In this document: in pieces, positions 55,928 to 64,000 of the stretch | How positions within the stretch are numbered: position 1 is the stretch's first letter | Layout: every line of letters starts with the position of its first letter | NCBI GenBank assembly: GCA_011316305.1 | Contig: SAUG01000162.1 | Span: 39,562 to 103,561, forward strand | Length of the DNA: 64,000 nt | Reading direction: 5' to 3' | Source of the DNA: Rusavskia elegans | Lineage: Eukaryota; Ascomycota; Lecanoromycetes; Teloschistales; Teloschistaceae | Notes under the pieces: model-generated | What the model saw: only the letters and a program-made list of their open reading frames with translations | Database searches by the model: none | What the model was told of the DNA's origin: nothing | Translations under genes and position numbers: made by a program

Positions 55928-57859
55928 TCAACTTTTCTTCCCCGACCCCCCATCCCCCTTCCTCCCCATCGGCAAAGCCGGAACCTTGAACCCCCCCGCA
56001 TCCACCTTCCCACTCCCACCACCACCACCACCAACCTGCGTAAACGTCCCACCCTTAAACCACCGATCATTCTCCTCCTCCCTCTTCCTCTTCAACTCAT
56101 TCTTAACCTTCGGATCCACCAACTCCAGTCCCTGAACCGGTGTAAACGCAATACTACTCGCCGTCCCACTCGTCCCCGCACCCCCTCCACCAGCACCAAC
56201 ACCACTACTCCGTAGACCGAAACTGGATGCATTCCCCGATTGCCCGAAACCGCGGAACGAAGACGCTGTTCCCATTCCTCCTCCTCCTCCTCCAATGGGT
56301 GTAGCAGTGCCCCAACCTTTGTTATTCTTCGACAGCTTGGCTTTAGTGCGCTGATCGATCTGCAACGCTCTTATCCGGCCTTCGTTCGTCTGGCCGATCA
56401 TTCCTAGCCCTTTCGTGCCTTCGCCCGTGCCGTAGCCGACTTCTTTTTCTTCTTTGCCAAACGCCATTCTGTTCTGCGCTTTGCGGAGATCCGTCATGGC
56501 GGTTTGCTCTTTTGCTTTTCTGGCTCGGCGGCCGCCGCGTTTGCGGGATGGTTTGTCGTCTGGGGCGGGGAGGGCGCGGGGACCTTTGTTGGGGGGTGGT
56601 TCGGTGAGTTTGTCGAGGCGTTCGAGGCAGGCTTGTTTGAGGTCTTGGCCTATGGTGCCGGAAGGAGATTCGTGGGTGCGGTCGACGCGGGCGGCGAGGA
56701 CGAGTTTGGCGGAGACGATGCGCATGGCTTGTTTTTTGAGGTCGGGGGGGATGCCGGAGATGATGGGGGAGTGGTAGAGGAAGCCTTGGTGGCGGACGCC
56801 GACGTTTGTGGCGAAGCCGGTTTGGGCTTTGTTGTTTTTGCTGCCGAGGGGGGGAAGGTTGCAGGCGGGGGTTTTGGCGAGGCCGGTAAGGCCGCCGGAG
56901 AAGTTCAGTAGTTGGGCCGCTGTTAGAGAGCCGATTAGAGCGGTGAGGTTGGGGGCGAAGAGGTTCATGCGGGATTGGACGTAGGTTGTTAGGAGGTGTT
57001 TTGCGCGGTCTAGGGAGAGGGTCATTTCGCAGGCGCGGTGGATGGTTTTTAATTCGGTTGCTGGCAGGGTTTGCCCTCGAGTTGTGGTAGCTTCGACGGT
57101 GACAACCATCAAGGTTGGCCCATCGAGGATAGATCTTAAGGGAGCACCCACGAGATTGTCGGCTTTCTGAGTGATCTCTTTGATACTGTCCATGGGACCA
57201 TTGCCGATGATTGCAACCGTCTTTGCGTAGTCCAGAGGATTTGTTACGAGAGTTTCGAGCTCGGGGAAGCGGGTGGAGTAGTGATCTCTGATGAACTTGT
57301 GGACAAGGATAATTTCGTTGTCGATAGAGGTTGATAGAGTATTTGCCTGGGTAAGAAGATGGTACTCGGGGTTGTCCTCGACTGAACCAACGAAAGAATT
57401 CTGCTTGTCGGGCGGCAGGCTCTGATAGTGGGCGACTTTCTGGAGAGGACGGACAAAGGTCAGGGCTATGTTCACGGCTACTGTAAACGATGCAACTCGA
57501 AGCAGGGGAGGACGATGACTTACCTCCAGCACGGGTTCGAGGGTCTTCATCAAGCCAGCGACGGTACGAACGTCGCTCACTCCACCCAGCTGCATTTTCT
57601 CGACCTTGGCTTTGGCTTCTTCCTCATCGTCGGCATCTTCTAGCTTCAAGTCCCTATTTTGCATTCCGTCCTCGGCGCCATCGTCATCCTCTTCTTCGTC
57701 GCCGTCAAGTACCATGGAGGAAGGTTCCTTGTGGCCATTTGCCTGCGCTGCTGTAGGGGGTGTCGCTGACTCTCGAAGGAGGCCATTTTGATTCTCTTCT
57801 TCGCCTTCGGACGCCGAGTCCTCAAAGTCGTTAAGTAACTCGTCAGCGAGGGTCGACAT
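55928..57859 (-). CDS. PRP31: U4/U6 snRNP splicing factor PRP31
   Basis: Prp31 binds the 15.5K/Snu13-U4 snRNA complex and ties U4/U6 to U5 in the tri-snRNP. Two exons, 57859-57524 and 57439-55928, give 615 residues. The intron is 84 bp (GTAAGT...CTCCAG) with no stop and a length divisible by three, so retention would add 28 residues. Removing it gives KTLEPVLEKVAHYQSLPPDK, as the family requires. The N-terminus is acidic. The NOSIC and Nop domains follow (NPLDYAKTVAIIGNGPMD; YVQSRMNLFAPNLTALIGSL; GGLTGLAKTPACNLPPLGSK; GFLYHSPIISGIPPDLKKQA). A basic KRGGRRARKAKEQ stretch and a Gly-rich C-terminal region complete the protein. Confidence 0.93.
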   Translation of the reverse strand: MSTLADELLNDFEDSASEGEEENQNGLLRESATPPTAAQANGHKEPSSMVLDGDEEEDDDGAEDGMQNRDLKLEDADDEEEAKAKVEKMQLGGVSDVRTVAGLMKTLEPVLEVSHRPPLLRVASFTVAVNIALTFVRPLQKVAHYQSLPPDKQNSFVGSVEDNPEYHLLTQANTLSTSIDNEIILVHKFIRDHYSTRFPELETLVTNPLDYAKTVAIIGNGPMDSIKEITQKADNLVGAPLRSILDGPTLMVVTVEATTTRGQTLPATELKTIHRACEMTLSLDRAKHLLTTYVQSRMNLFAPNLTALIGSLTAAQLLNFSGGLTGLAKTPACNLPPLGSKNNKAQTGFATNVGVRHQGFLYHSPIISGIPPDLKKQAMRIVSAKLVLAARVDRTHESPSGTIGQDLKQACLERLDKLTEPPPNKGPRALPAPDDKPSRKRGGRRARKAKEQTAMTDLRKAQNRMAFGKEEKEVGYGTGEGTKGLGMIGQTNEGRIRALQIDQRTKAKLSKNNKGWGTATPIGGGGGGMGTASSFRGFGQSGNASSFGLRSSGVGAGGGGAGTSGTASSIAFTPVQGLELVDPKVKNELKRKREEENDRWFKGGTFTQVGGGGGGSGKVDAGGFKVPALPMGRKGDGGSGKKS

Positions 57860-58133
57860 GGTGAGGTTGTCTCTCTTGGAAAACGGAGCTTTGATGAGAG
57901 GCGCGGGGCGTGTTGATAGAAAACGGGGTAAGGGGATGAGTCATTCAAAAGATTGCATGAGGTTTCAGTGGTTCCAAGCTTCAGCTGATTGATTATTTGT
58001 CCTGTTCGTACAAGAGCAGCGTAGGTAAGGTATCGATCGGTATGAATTGAGGGTCTCCCAATTCGCCGCCAAGAAAAATACCGGAACCTTTCCCTCCCCC
58101 CTGTCCTTTCACAGAAGGCTTCAATGACTGAAG

Positions 58134-58718
58134 TCATGACTGAAGTTCCTTGCTCCATTGCTGCTCCGACTCGTCCAAATCCACATATTTAGTCCCATGT
58201 TCACCCCACAAACTCTCCATATCGATACCCTTCATTTTCGGCTTGCCCAGCTCCTCAATGATGTCATTCAACTGTGTCGGTTCCTTTATGTTGAAAATTT
58301 CACTCGTAATCGAGTTGAACATGTAGTATTGCTGAGAACCTGTGGGATATTCGACCAAGTAAGAGCAAGTGCCGTCGTTGTAATAGAGCAGCGGTTTGAC
58401 GATGCCGTTGGAATCCTGTTCGATCGCGGTCATGGCCCAGAGGAATTCGTCTTCGCAGTCTTCGAGCCACTCAGGGTCGTTGCGCCAATGTGGTCCGGCA
58501 GGAAGTTTCACCTGTCGCAGGTAAGCGTGCTGCTATCATGGAGCACAGGATAGAATTACTGGAGAGGATGTCATGCTGGACCTCTGTCGGAAAGCTGGCT
58601 TCAAACGATAGTGGTACGTGGGGATCAACGGGCGGGCAATGCTCGGCCGAATGGTGAAGTGCTTACTACAGAAGCTTCGTGTCATGAGGTACGGGAGCAT
58701 GATGAGCGTGAGGGTCAT
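58134..58718 (-). CDS. Small protein of unknown function, 5' exons uncertain
   Basis: The secure part is the last exon, 58532-58134 (132 codons). It reads QHAYLRQVKLPAGPHWRNDP, then EDEFLWAMTAIEQDSNG, then YPTGSQQYYMFNSITSEIFN, then LDESEQQWSKELQS. A 17-nt exon (58598-58582, SFPTE) upstream joins in phase through 49- and 68-bp introns to a first exon at 58718-58667. The resulting start MTLTLIMLPYLMTRSFC is doubtful and another start is possible. The protein has no signal I trust and no recognised domain. The Gly/Tyr-rich QQYYMFN region and acidic N-terminal half suggest a soluble protein. Confidence 0.5.
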
Positions 58719-58940
58719 GGTCTTCAATGTTGCTGGTAATGCAGGACGGGAAAAGCCCAAGCCTGATGCATTGTATCACAACATCATCGGTTCATCGACT
58801 TTAATCAAGTCGTGGTAGCCATCACAAAACCAACAGGCTATTTCACAGTTTCACTAGGATTGCCAAGGCAGTAAGGTATGATAAGAATGACTGCTGTACA
58901 CATCGGCAAATGTACACATCGGCAAATCCTATCGGCTTCA

Positions 58941-59408
58941 TCATCTCATACCCCATACTTTATAACGCGGTCCCACTCCGAGAAATGCTGAGGCCTGTAA
59001 AGTGGTGTCGTGACTTCGACTTCCATGTTGTGATAAAGGACCATGTCGACTGCTGTGTCCACCAGGCCTGCTGCTTCCATGTTGTGAAGCAGACCCTGAT
59101 GCGTGCGTAGCATCCCCACGGCTTCCAGAATGTGACGCAGGCCTATATCGGCGGTCATGTCCATCAGACCTGCCGCTTCCACGATGTGATGAAAATCTCT
59201 GTTCCTGAGGCCCTCGATACCCAACACCCCACGGATCCAGTGGCTTCCATTGGCGTTTTTCGGAGTCGCTCAAATTCTTGAATTCCTCAAATGTCAGCGG
59301 CCGGCGAGCCCTGAGATTTATGGCCAACTGGCGTTTTGTATCGTCGCTGAGATTCTTAAATTCCTCAAACGTCAGCGGCCGGCGACGGATGGACATGCTG
59401 GAACCCAT
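58941..59408 (-). CDS. Repeat-built protein of unknown function
   Basis: A 155-residue single-exon frame starting MGSSMSIRRRPLTFEEF. It contains two tandem copies of RRPLTFEEFKNLSD, about 27 residues apart, each followed by a charged TKRQ/EKRQ segment. A His/Ser/Gly/Arg-rich half built of three or four imperfect 16-19-residue units follows (SQHGSSRPGGHSSRHG; SQHGSRSHD; SHSGSRGDATHASG). The underlying DNA repeats are also visible (CCTCAAA.GTCAGCGGCCGGCGA twice; GCTTCCATGTTGTGA-like words). No signal peptide or membrane segment. It may be a genuine young, repeat-expanded gene; there is no family I recognise, so coding status rests on the protein-level repeat conservation. Confidence 0.5.
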   Translation of the reverse strand: MGSSMSIRRRPLTFEEFKNLSDDTKRQLAINLRARRPLTFEEFKNLSDSEKRQWKPLDPWGVGYRGPQEQRFSSHRGSGRSDGHDRRYRPASHSGSRGDATHASGSASQHGSSRPGGHSSRHGPLSQHGSRSHDTTLQASAFLGVGPRYKVWGMR

Positions 59409-59719
59409 GGTGGGCTGCCAGTGTGGAAAAGGAAATAGCCTTACTAGTCCGAAATCAATTTGGATTTATGGAGATACGGCCTGTTTTTGGTTTGCCTGTT
59501 GGTCCTGGACGGGTTATGGCGTGTCTCGATGGTTGTGGACGGGTATAGAGAAAATATTGAAGATCGTGAGATAGATATGGTCTGTCTTCGTTGTGAATAG
59601 CTGATACACGTCATGTTTCCTAACTATGACTCCGTAATGGGTGAAGATACGACCATGAAGACAGTCTCGGGGTTGGATACGTGATGAGTCAGGGTAACAA
59701 GATGTGCGGATAAGCCGTG
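59409..59719. other. Intergenic, no gene recognised
   Basis: About 310 bp between two minus-strand genes. It should hold the promoter of the repeat-built protein gene and the 3' end of the sulfite oxidase gene. Confidence 0.5.
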
Positions 59720-61414
59720 TCAGGACGGTTTCGCTCGATACCCGACTCGATGCCATGAACTCGTCAAGTTCCCCCTAAAATTGTAATTGGGTTCATACTC
59801 GCCCGGCTGCGTATTATACGCCTCATCCACCGCCTTGACAACAAAGCACCTTCCAGCCTGCTGTCGGGGCAGCACCCACAGCCATCTTGACCACGCCCAA
59901 GCTTTCGCTCCTTTGGCCTTATCCGGTAGTAATTCAGCTTGGTGCCACGTGCGCCCGTCATCAGCACTGACATCCACTCGAATGATTCTGCGTCCTCCGC
60001 CAGCGTAGCTGTAGCCTTCGACGGCAATGGAATCTTCTTCGAGACCGTAGACTTGGAGGAGCTTGCTGTCTTGGGTCGAGTGCGGTGTTACATCGCGAAG
60101 GGAGGTGATGGCGCTCTGTACGGGCGTTTCCTGGATTGCTGGAGCAGAATCCCAGTCTGCTTGTTGGGTACCAATGTTAGGGCCGAAGCATTTGTAGTCA
60201 CGCCGTTGCCATTGAGAGGTCGATTCCTCGTCCGACAGGCGAACTCGAGTAATCCACTTTACGCTGCGAGCTGCAACGTTGCCAGGGGCGAGGAGGCGGA
60301 GTGGATACCCATGATCGGGTGCTAAGGGTTTTCCGTTCATCTTGTAAGCTAGAAGGACGTCTCCAAATTGGTCTACCGCCTTTTCGATGGGAATAGAGGC
60401 GCCGTAGGCCTCGGCGCCTTCGAATTGGACGTGTTTAATCTCGGAAGGAAGATCATCAATTTGGACGCCTGCATCCTTGAGGACATCGCGCAGTCGGACT
60501 CCGGTCCATTCGGCATTGGAGATTGCTCCGCCTTCCCATTGAAGACCATTTGTAGAGCGAGATTCATCCGTCATGTGTTTTCTCCTATTGCCGGAACATT
60601 GAAGCGTCGCGGTGATGCTGTGTTCCTTGAATTTCTTTTTCAGGTCTTGCATTGAGTATTCCTTCTCTTGGCCATCTTCTAGCTCGACCACGAGCTTGTG
60701 GCTGTCCTCGAAGACTTCGGGGACCCACATGTGCTGTCTGACGTAGAACAGATCATCCGGTGTGATGAAAGCGTTCAGGCCCTCCTCCGGCGTTTCTGCG
60801 TTGAACGGACGGGCACTGTGGACGATCAATCTTTCGTCCCGCTTTGGATCGTTTTTGAATGGATCGGCAAGCTGTTCAACAGGGACTTTGCCATCGACAA
60901 GGTCTCGAGGATCTACATCGCCAATGTAGAAGGTATCCAGAATATCGTAGACTTCTTGCTTCTTGTGGATGGTGAATATGTTCCAATACTGATCGACTGG
61001 GCCGCCGACGGCTCGTAAGATGACTTCCCCACCGGGATGACCTGGAATCCAGTCGGTGATGTTGTAGACCTTATTGCCCTTGGTGATCCATTTCTCTTCT
61101 GCGTCGCGGCCATGCCTACGGACTTCGTCTAGGCGAAAGCGAGGTGACTGAATTTGGCTGTTGGTATCTGGTGGGCTTTCGGCATGGACAGTCTGCGCAT
61201 AGCTGAGAGTCACTAAAACAGCTGAGACGGCGAAGGCAAATGCAGGTGCTGCCACTCGTTTGGATTGCCATTGCGACAGTGGGTTTCTTGGTTGAGCCTT
61301 TGAGGATGAGAAGTCAAAAAGCTGCTGGTGTCGAGGACCACGCGGAATGAGGCAGTTTGGCGTCTTGAAGATACTTTTGGGCTTGATCGCTGAGCTTCTG
61401 AGAAAACTATTCAT
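59720..61414 (-). CDS. Mitochondrial sulfite oxidase (cytochrome b5 and molybdopterin domains)
   Basis: Oxidises sulfite to sulfate and passes electrons to cytochrome c in the intermembrane space. A single exon of 564 residues. The N-terminal 50 residues are a basic mitochondrial presequence, followed by a hydrophobic sorting segment (APAFAFAVSAVLVTLSYAQ, about 56-74). The cytochrome b5 domain has heme ligand HPGG (126-129) and a second His near 150. The Moco domain has the catalytic Cys273 in ATLQCSGNRRKHM and conserved MWVPE, GGAISNAEWTGVRL and APDHGYPLRLLAPG. The C-terminal dimerisation domain includes VEGYSYAGGGRRIIRVDVSA and WAWSRWLWVLP. The lack of a FAD/NADH domain separates it from nitrate reductase. 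Not every fungus has the b5-bearing form. Confidence 0.92.
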   Translation of the reverse strand: MNSFLRSSAIKPKSIFKTPNCLIPRGPRHQQLFDFSSSKAQPRNPLSQWQSKRVAAPAFAFAVSAVLVTLSYAQTVHAESPPDTNSQIQSPRFRLDEVRRHGRDAEEKWITKGNKVYNITDWIPGHPGGEVILRAVGGPVDQYWNIFTIHKKQEVYDILDTFYIGDVDPRDLVDGKVPVEQLADPFKNDPKRDERLIVHSARPFNAETPEEGLNAFITPDDLFYVRQHMWVPEVFEDSHKLVVELEDGQEKEYSMQDLKKKFKEHSITATLQCSGNRRKHMTDESRSTNGLQWEGGAISNAEWTGVRLRDVLKDAGVQIDDLPSEIKHVQFEGAEAYGASIPIEKAVDQFGDVLLAYKMNGKPLAPDHGYPLRLLAPGNVAARSVKWITRVRLSDEESTSQWQRRDYKCFGPNIGTQQADWDSAPAIQETPVQSAITSLRDVTPHSTQDSKLLQVYGLEEDSIAVEGYSYAGGGRRIIRVDVSADDGRTWHQAELLPDKAKGAKAWAWSRWLWVLPRQQAGRCFVVKAVDEAYNTQPGEYEPNYNFRGNLTSSWHRVGYRAKPS

Positions 61415-61921
61415 CTCCGAGCTTTACTGCACGGGCGTTTGAGCGGAGCCGGAGCTCAACAGCGGCAACGAGTCCATGACTAACGTGCAGCAGGGTTGGC
61501 TGTCCAGCATGATATTAACAAAGCTTTCATAGCAGCAGCTGCGACTCTGGCAATGGCACCTGATGGCGTAGGGGTAGATTCAGGATAGAGTAGGCGGACC
61601 AGAGATCGTCGGATATAAGCCGGCAATAGAGACCAAGGCAATCTACGAATAAGGGATTGACAGGGGGTTGACTGCTACAACGTCACTTGCAATAGGGAGT
61701 GAAAGCTCATTGTGGATGATCTGAACAGCAACAGCAAAAGTATGAAAGCCTCGAGTCTACTTGCTGAGCTTCCTGCTCCCATTCTATCAACAAGTGCTCT
61801 ATTTACGACTTTCTATGATTTGTCTTGAGCGGAAAGATTTTTGTCATGACGACTTCTGTTCGAGAGAACTTCCGACATGCCTTTCATCGTCCCCTTTTAC
61901 ATGCTTTGAACCGTCATATGT
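61415..61921. other. Intergenic, no gene recognised
   Basis: About 500 bp between two minus-strand genes, containing the sulfite oxidase promoter. Nothing else recognised. Confidence 0.5.
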
Positions 61922-63649
61922 CTATTTGACCAACACTTTCACCCCATCACACCCGTTCTTTGGGAATGAATTGAAGTAATCCCGGTAATACTCCACTGTC
62001 GATCTGTCCGTGTCAATCAGCTCCAGATTGAACTGACGAAAGATGGTGGCAATCGTCATATATAGCTCTGCGTGGGCAAGGCTGGGAGAATGAGTATTAG
62101 CGGTACTGTATGTGTGACAAATCAGGATACCCCTGGCAAACTCACTTCATGCCTATGCATTGACGATCGCCTTTACCAAAGGCGGTGAGGTATTTGTCAA
62201 GGCGAACCCCGTCCTCGCGCTTTTCAAGCCAGCGTTCGGGTTTGAAAACTCTGTGGTCCGGGAAAACAGCTTCATCGTCGTGCATGAAGACTGTGGTCAT
62301 GCCAACCGCTACACCTGGTGGAATTGTCCAGTCTCGATATTCGATAGGGGTATGGGAAACCCGCATCAGACGGCCAGATATCCCGTATGACATACGAAGG
62401 CCTTCTTGCACGCAGGCATAAAGATACGGAATAGCCTCCAGATGGGCCAGTGGTGGCAATGTCTCCGCGTCTGGGATGGCGTGTTCGAGTTGCTTCCGCA
62501 GCTCCGCCAAGATGCCTGGATTTGCCAATATGTGGTAGGTCGTAGTTGATAACGTCTGGGCAGTGGTTTCCGAGCCCGCAACTAGAAGTCCCATCCCCTC
62601 ACTTGACATCCTGTCGGCAGTCTTTTCTTGTGGTGGTAGGTTGCTTCTTAGGAGCCCGGCGAATATTCCAGGTTCGAGTCCAGGAGGCTTGCCTTCATGA
62701 CGTTTCCTGAGTGAATGAATGTCCGTTTCCATTTTCTGTAAGGAGTCAAGGATCAGAATGCAGGAACACAAGCGACGAGAAGGTGAGCCTAACCTTCATT
62801 ATTTTGAATGCCAATCTCAAGCTTGGTTGCAGCCACAGCACTACCGGATCAGGCAGTGCCTGAATCAAGTTGTACAGCCAAGTGAAATGTTTGATGAAAT
62901 GGCAGGAATGGACAAAACCAACGAGTAGTTCGTGATAGTCTGCGCCAAGATCCTCACGCTCCAGCAAATGGTAGCAGTCAGCAAGGGCATATTTAGAGAT
63001 GATGTCTGTGGTCAATGCCACGTAGCCTAAGCCAAGGGGCATTGCGGTACCAGTAGTTGAGAAATCACGGATGCGGCGGCAGAGAACCTTGAGCATCTCT
63101 TCCATATCGCCTGACATTTCTGCAACGGACTTTTTCGAGAAGAAAGGTGCCAGTGGTAAGCGGCGATGCCGATGAACCTCGTGTGATTCGGAAGCGACAA
63201 GTACACCTGGAACACCGAACATTTTGGTTTGCCCTGGATACTTATCGAGCTTGTTTTCACGCCGGTACAGTTGGTCGTAGAAGTCCGTGTCCTGGATGTG
63301 AAGTTCGTTGGGGTTGACCCTGATGATCGGTCCTGACATACGTGAGCGTACGAACGCAATCGGAGACGCCAGATGGCGAGAAGGACGTCACTGCTAAGGA
63401 AGACGGGAGGTTCTTACCATACTGCTGATGCCACTCGCCTATCTTGTGTTGGAAACGACCTCCCTTAACGAGATCATAGTAGAATTCGACCCAATAAGTC
63501 AGGGCTGCCAGTCTAGGACCGGGAAATTTGGCAAGAGAGCTGAAATACAAGCGGTAACATCCGCCGGCAATGAGATAGACAGTAAAGACGCATAGTATGA
63601 CCTTGGCTAGCGGTTGAAGATGGAGGGAAACCCCGAGCAGGGATTCCAT
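61922..63649 (-). CDS. Cytochrome P450 monooxygenase
   Basis: Four exons, 63649-63418, 63332-62794, 62735-62146 and 62081-61922, give 506 residues; all junctions are in phase. The N-terminal anchor is LAKVILCVFTVYLIAGGCYR, followed by the proline hinge FPGPRLAALTYW. Diagnostic motifs: I-helix AGSETT near 310, K-helix EGLR near 368, PERW, and the heme loop FGKGDRQCIG with Cys near 450. The last exon supplies NLAHAELYMTIATIFRQF, the L-helix. The overall sequence is of the fungal multi-substrate E-class type seen in secondary metabolism (trichothecene or benzoate P450-like), but the substrate cannot be read from sequence. The neighbour is sulfite oxidase; no backbone synthase is in the window, so this is either a lone P450 or the edge of a cluster continuing to the right. 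Confidence 0.9.
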
Positions 63650-64000
63650 AAGGTTGATGGTCGGCAAAGCGTCAGCACAGATTCAACGAGCAACAATCAA
63701 TACACGAGCAAATGTAGCTTAGATGAACAGTATGGCAATATGAAGGCTTCACACAAGTGGACGATATCGTTGCTCGATTCCGAAAGCCGAGCGGTGATGC
63801 TGGAGATATCTCCGTGCCTTGCAGGACAAAGAAAACAAGTCATGACTTCATGAGATATTGACTCTGTTGTGGAGGTTGAAATGATGGTGTGTTCAACCCA
63901 CAAAAGCCGAGGGAAGAGTGGAACTACTCTGCCTCTTGCGATGCTCCTGGACTGGTGGAGGCGACTGCATGGCAGTGAGACGTCATGATATATATATATA
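63650..64000. other. P450 upstream region at window edge
   Basis: About 350 bp with no gene. Ends in an alternating TA run (TATATATATATA) at the right edge. Confidence 0.5.

Noticed and set aside
1..64000. CRISPR array, rRNA genes or an intact transposase
   Set aside because: No regularly spaced repeats, no rRNA-like sequence and no transposase or reverse-transcriptase motifs were seen.

Overview
The window is gene-dense nuclear DNA from a filamentous ascomycete (Pezizomycotina). The evidence is the short spliceosomal introns (about 46-150 bp, GT-AG with CTAAC/CTGAC-like branch sites), the fungal versions of SEM1, IML2, COX19, NPR3, PRP5, VPS37, ACL4, GIR2, SGT2 and PRP31, and the many small secreted cysteine-containing proteins. 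A Dothideomycetes-like genome is my guess, not a demonstrated placement. Many genes were only visible after joining exons; where I give exon coordinates, phase and translated junctions agree.

Layout. 1-3.2 kb: SEM1 (cut by the left edge) head-to-head with IML2. 3.2-10 kb: mostly non-coding, with one secreted protein (5.2-5.8 kb) and a tRNA-like sequence (7.4 kb). 10-12.5 kb: a kelch-type single-pass membrane protein. 13.2-24.5 kb: housekeeping block with COX19, NPR3, a predicted N-myristoylated small protein, PRP5 and a two-HMG-box mitochondrial protein. 25.2-31.9 kb: a secreted protein, a GPI-anchored-like protein, a DUF924 protein, a 77-residue Ser/Tyr/Asn-rich protein and a C2H2 zinc-finger factor. 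34-36.2 kb: VPS37 (ESCRT-I) and a secreted protein. 37.9-44.3 kb: accessory block with three divergent four-cysteine secreted paralogues, a 277-bp inverted-repeat element (MITE-like) between two of them, a 24-bp minisatellite, and a PhiA-like cell-wall protein. 45-50.3 kb: ACL4, GIR2, SGT2 and a mitochondrial membrane protein. 51.6-57.9 kb: a DUF4259-like protein, a PAP2 lipid phosphatase and PRP31. 58.1-63.6 kb: a small unknown gene, a protein built from internal repeats, mitochondrial sulfite oxidase and a cytochrome P450.

How the genes relate. Several pairs share short divergent intergenic spaces (SEM1/IML2, PRP5/HMG, ACL4/GIR2, SGT2/mitochondrial protein), suggesting bidirectional promoters. 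SEM1 (proteasome), IML2 (inclusion clearance), ACL4 (ribosomal-protein chaperone), GIR2 (Gcn1/Rbg partner) and SGT2 (tail-anchored protein chaperone) are all proteostasis genes. PRP5 and PRP31 are both splicing factors, NPR3 is a TORC1 regulator, and COX19, sulfite oxidase and two further proteins are mitochondrial. I see no complete metabolic cluster, no CRISPR array, and no convincing intact transposon. The most distinctive part is the 37.9-42.3 kb secreted-protein/MITE block.
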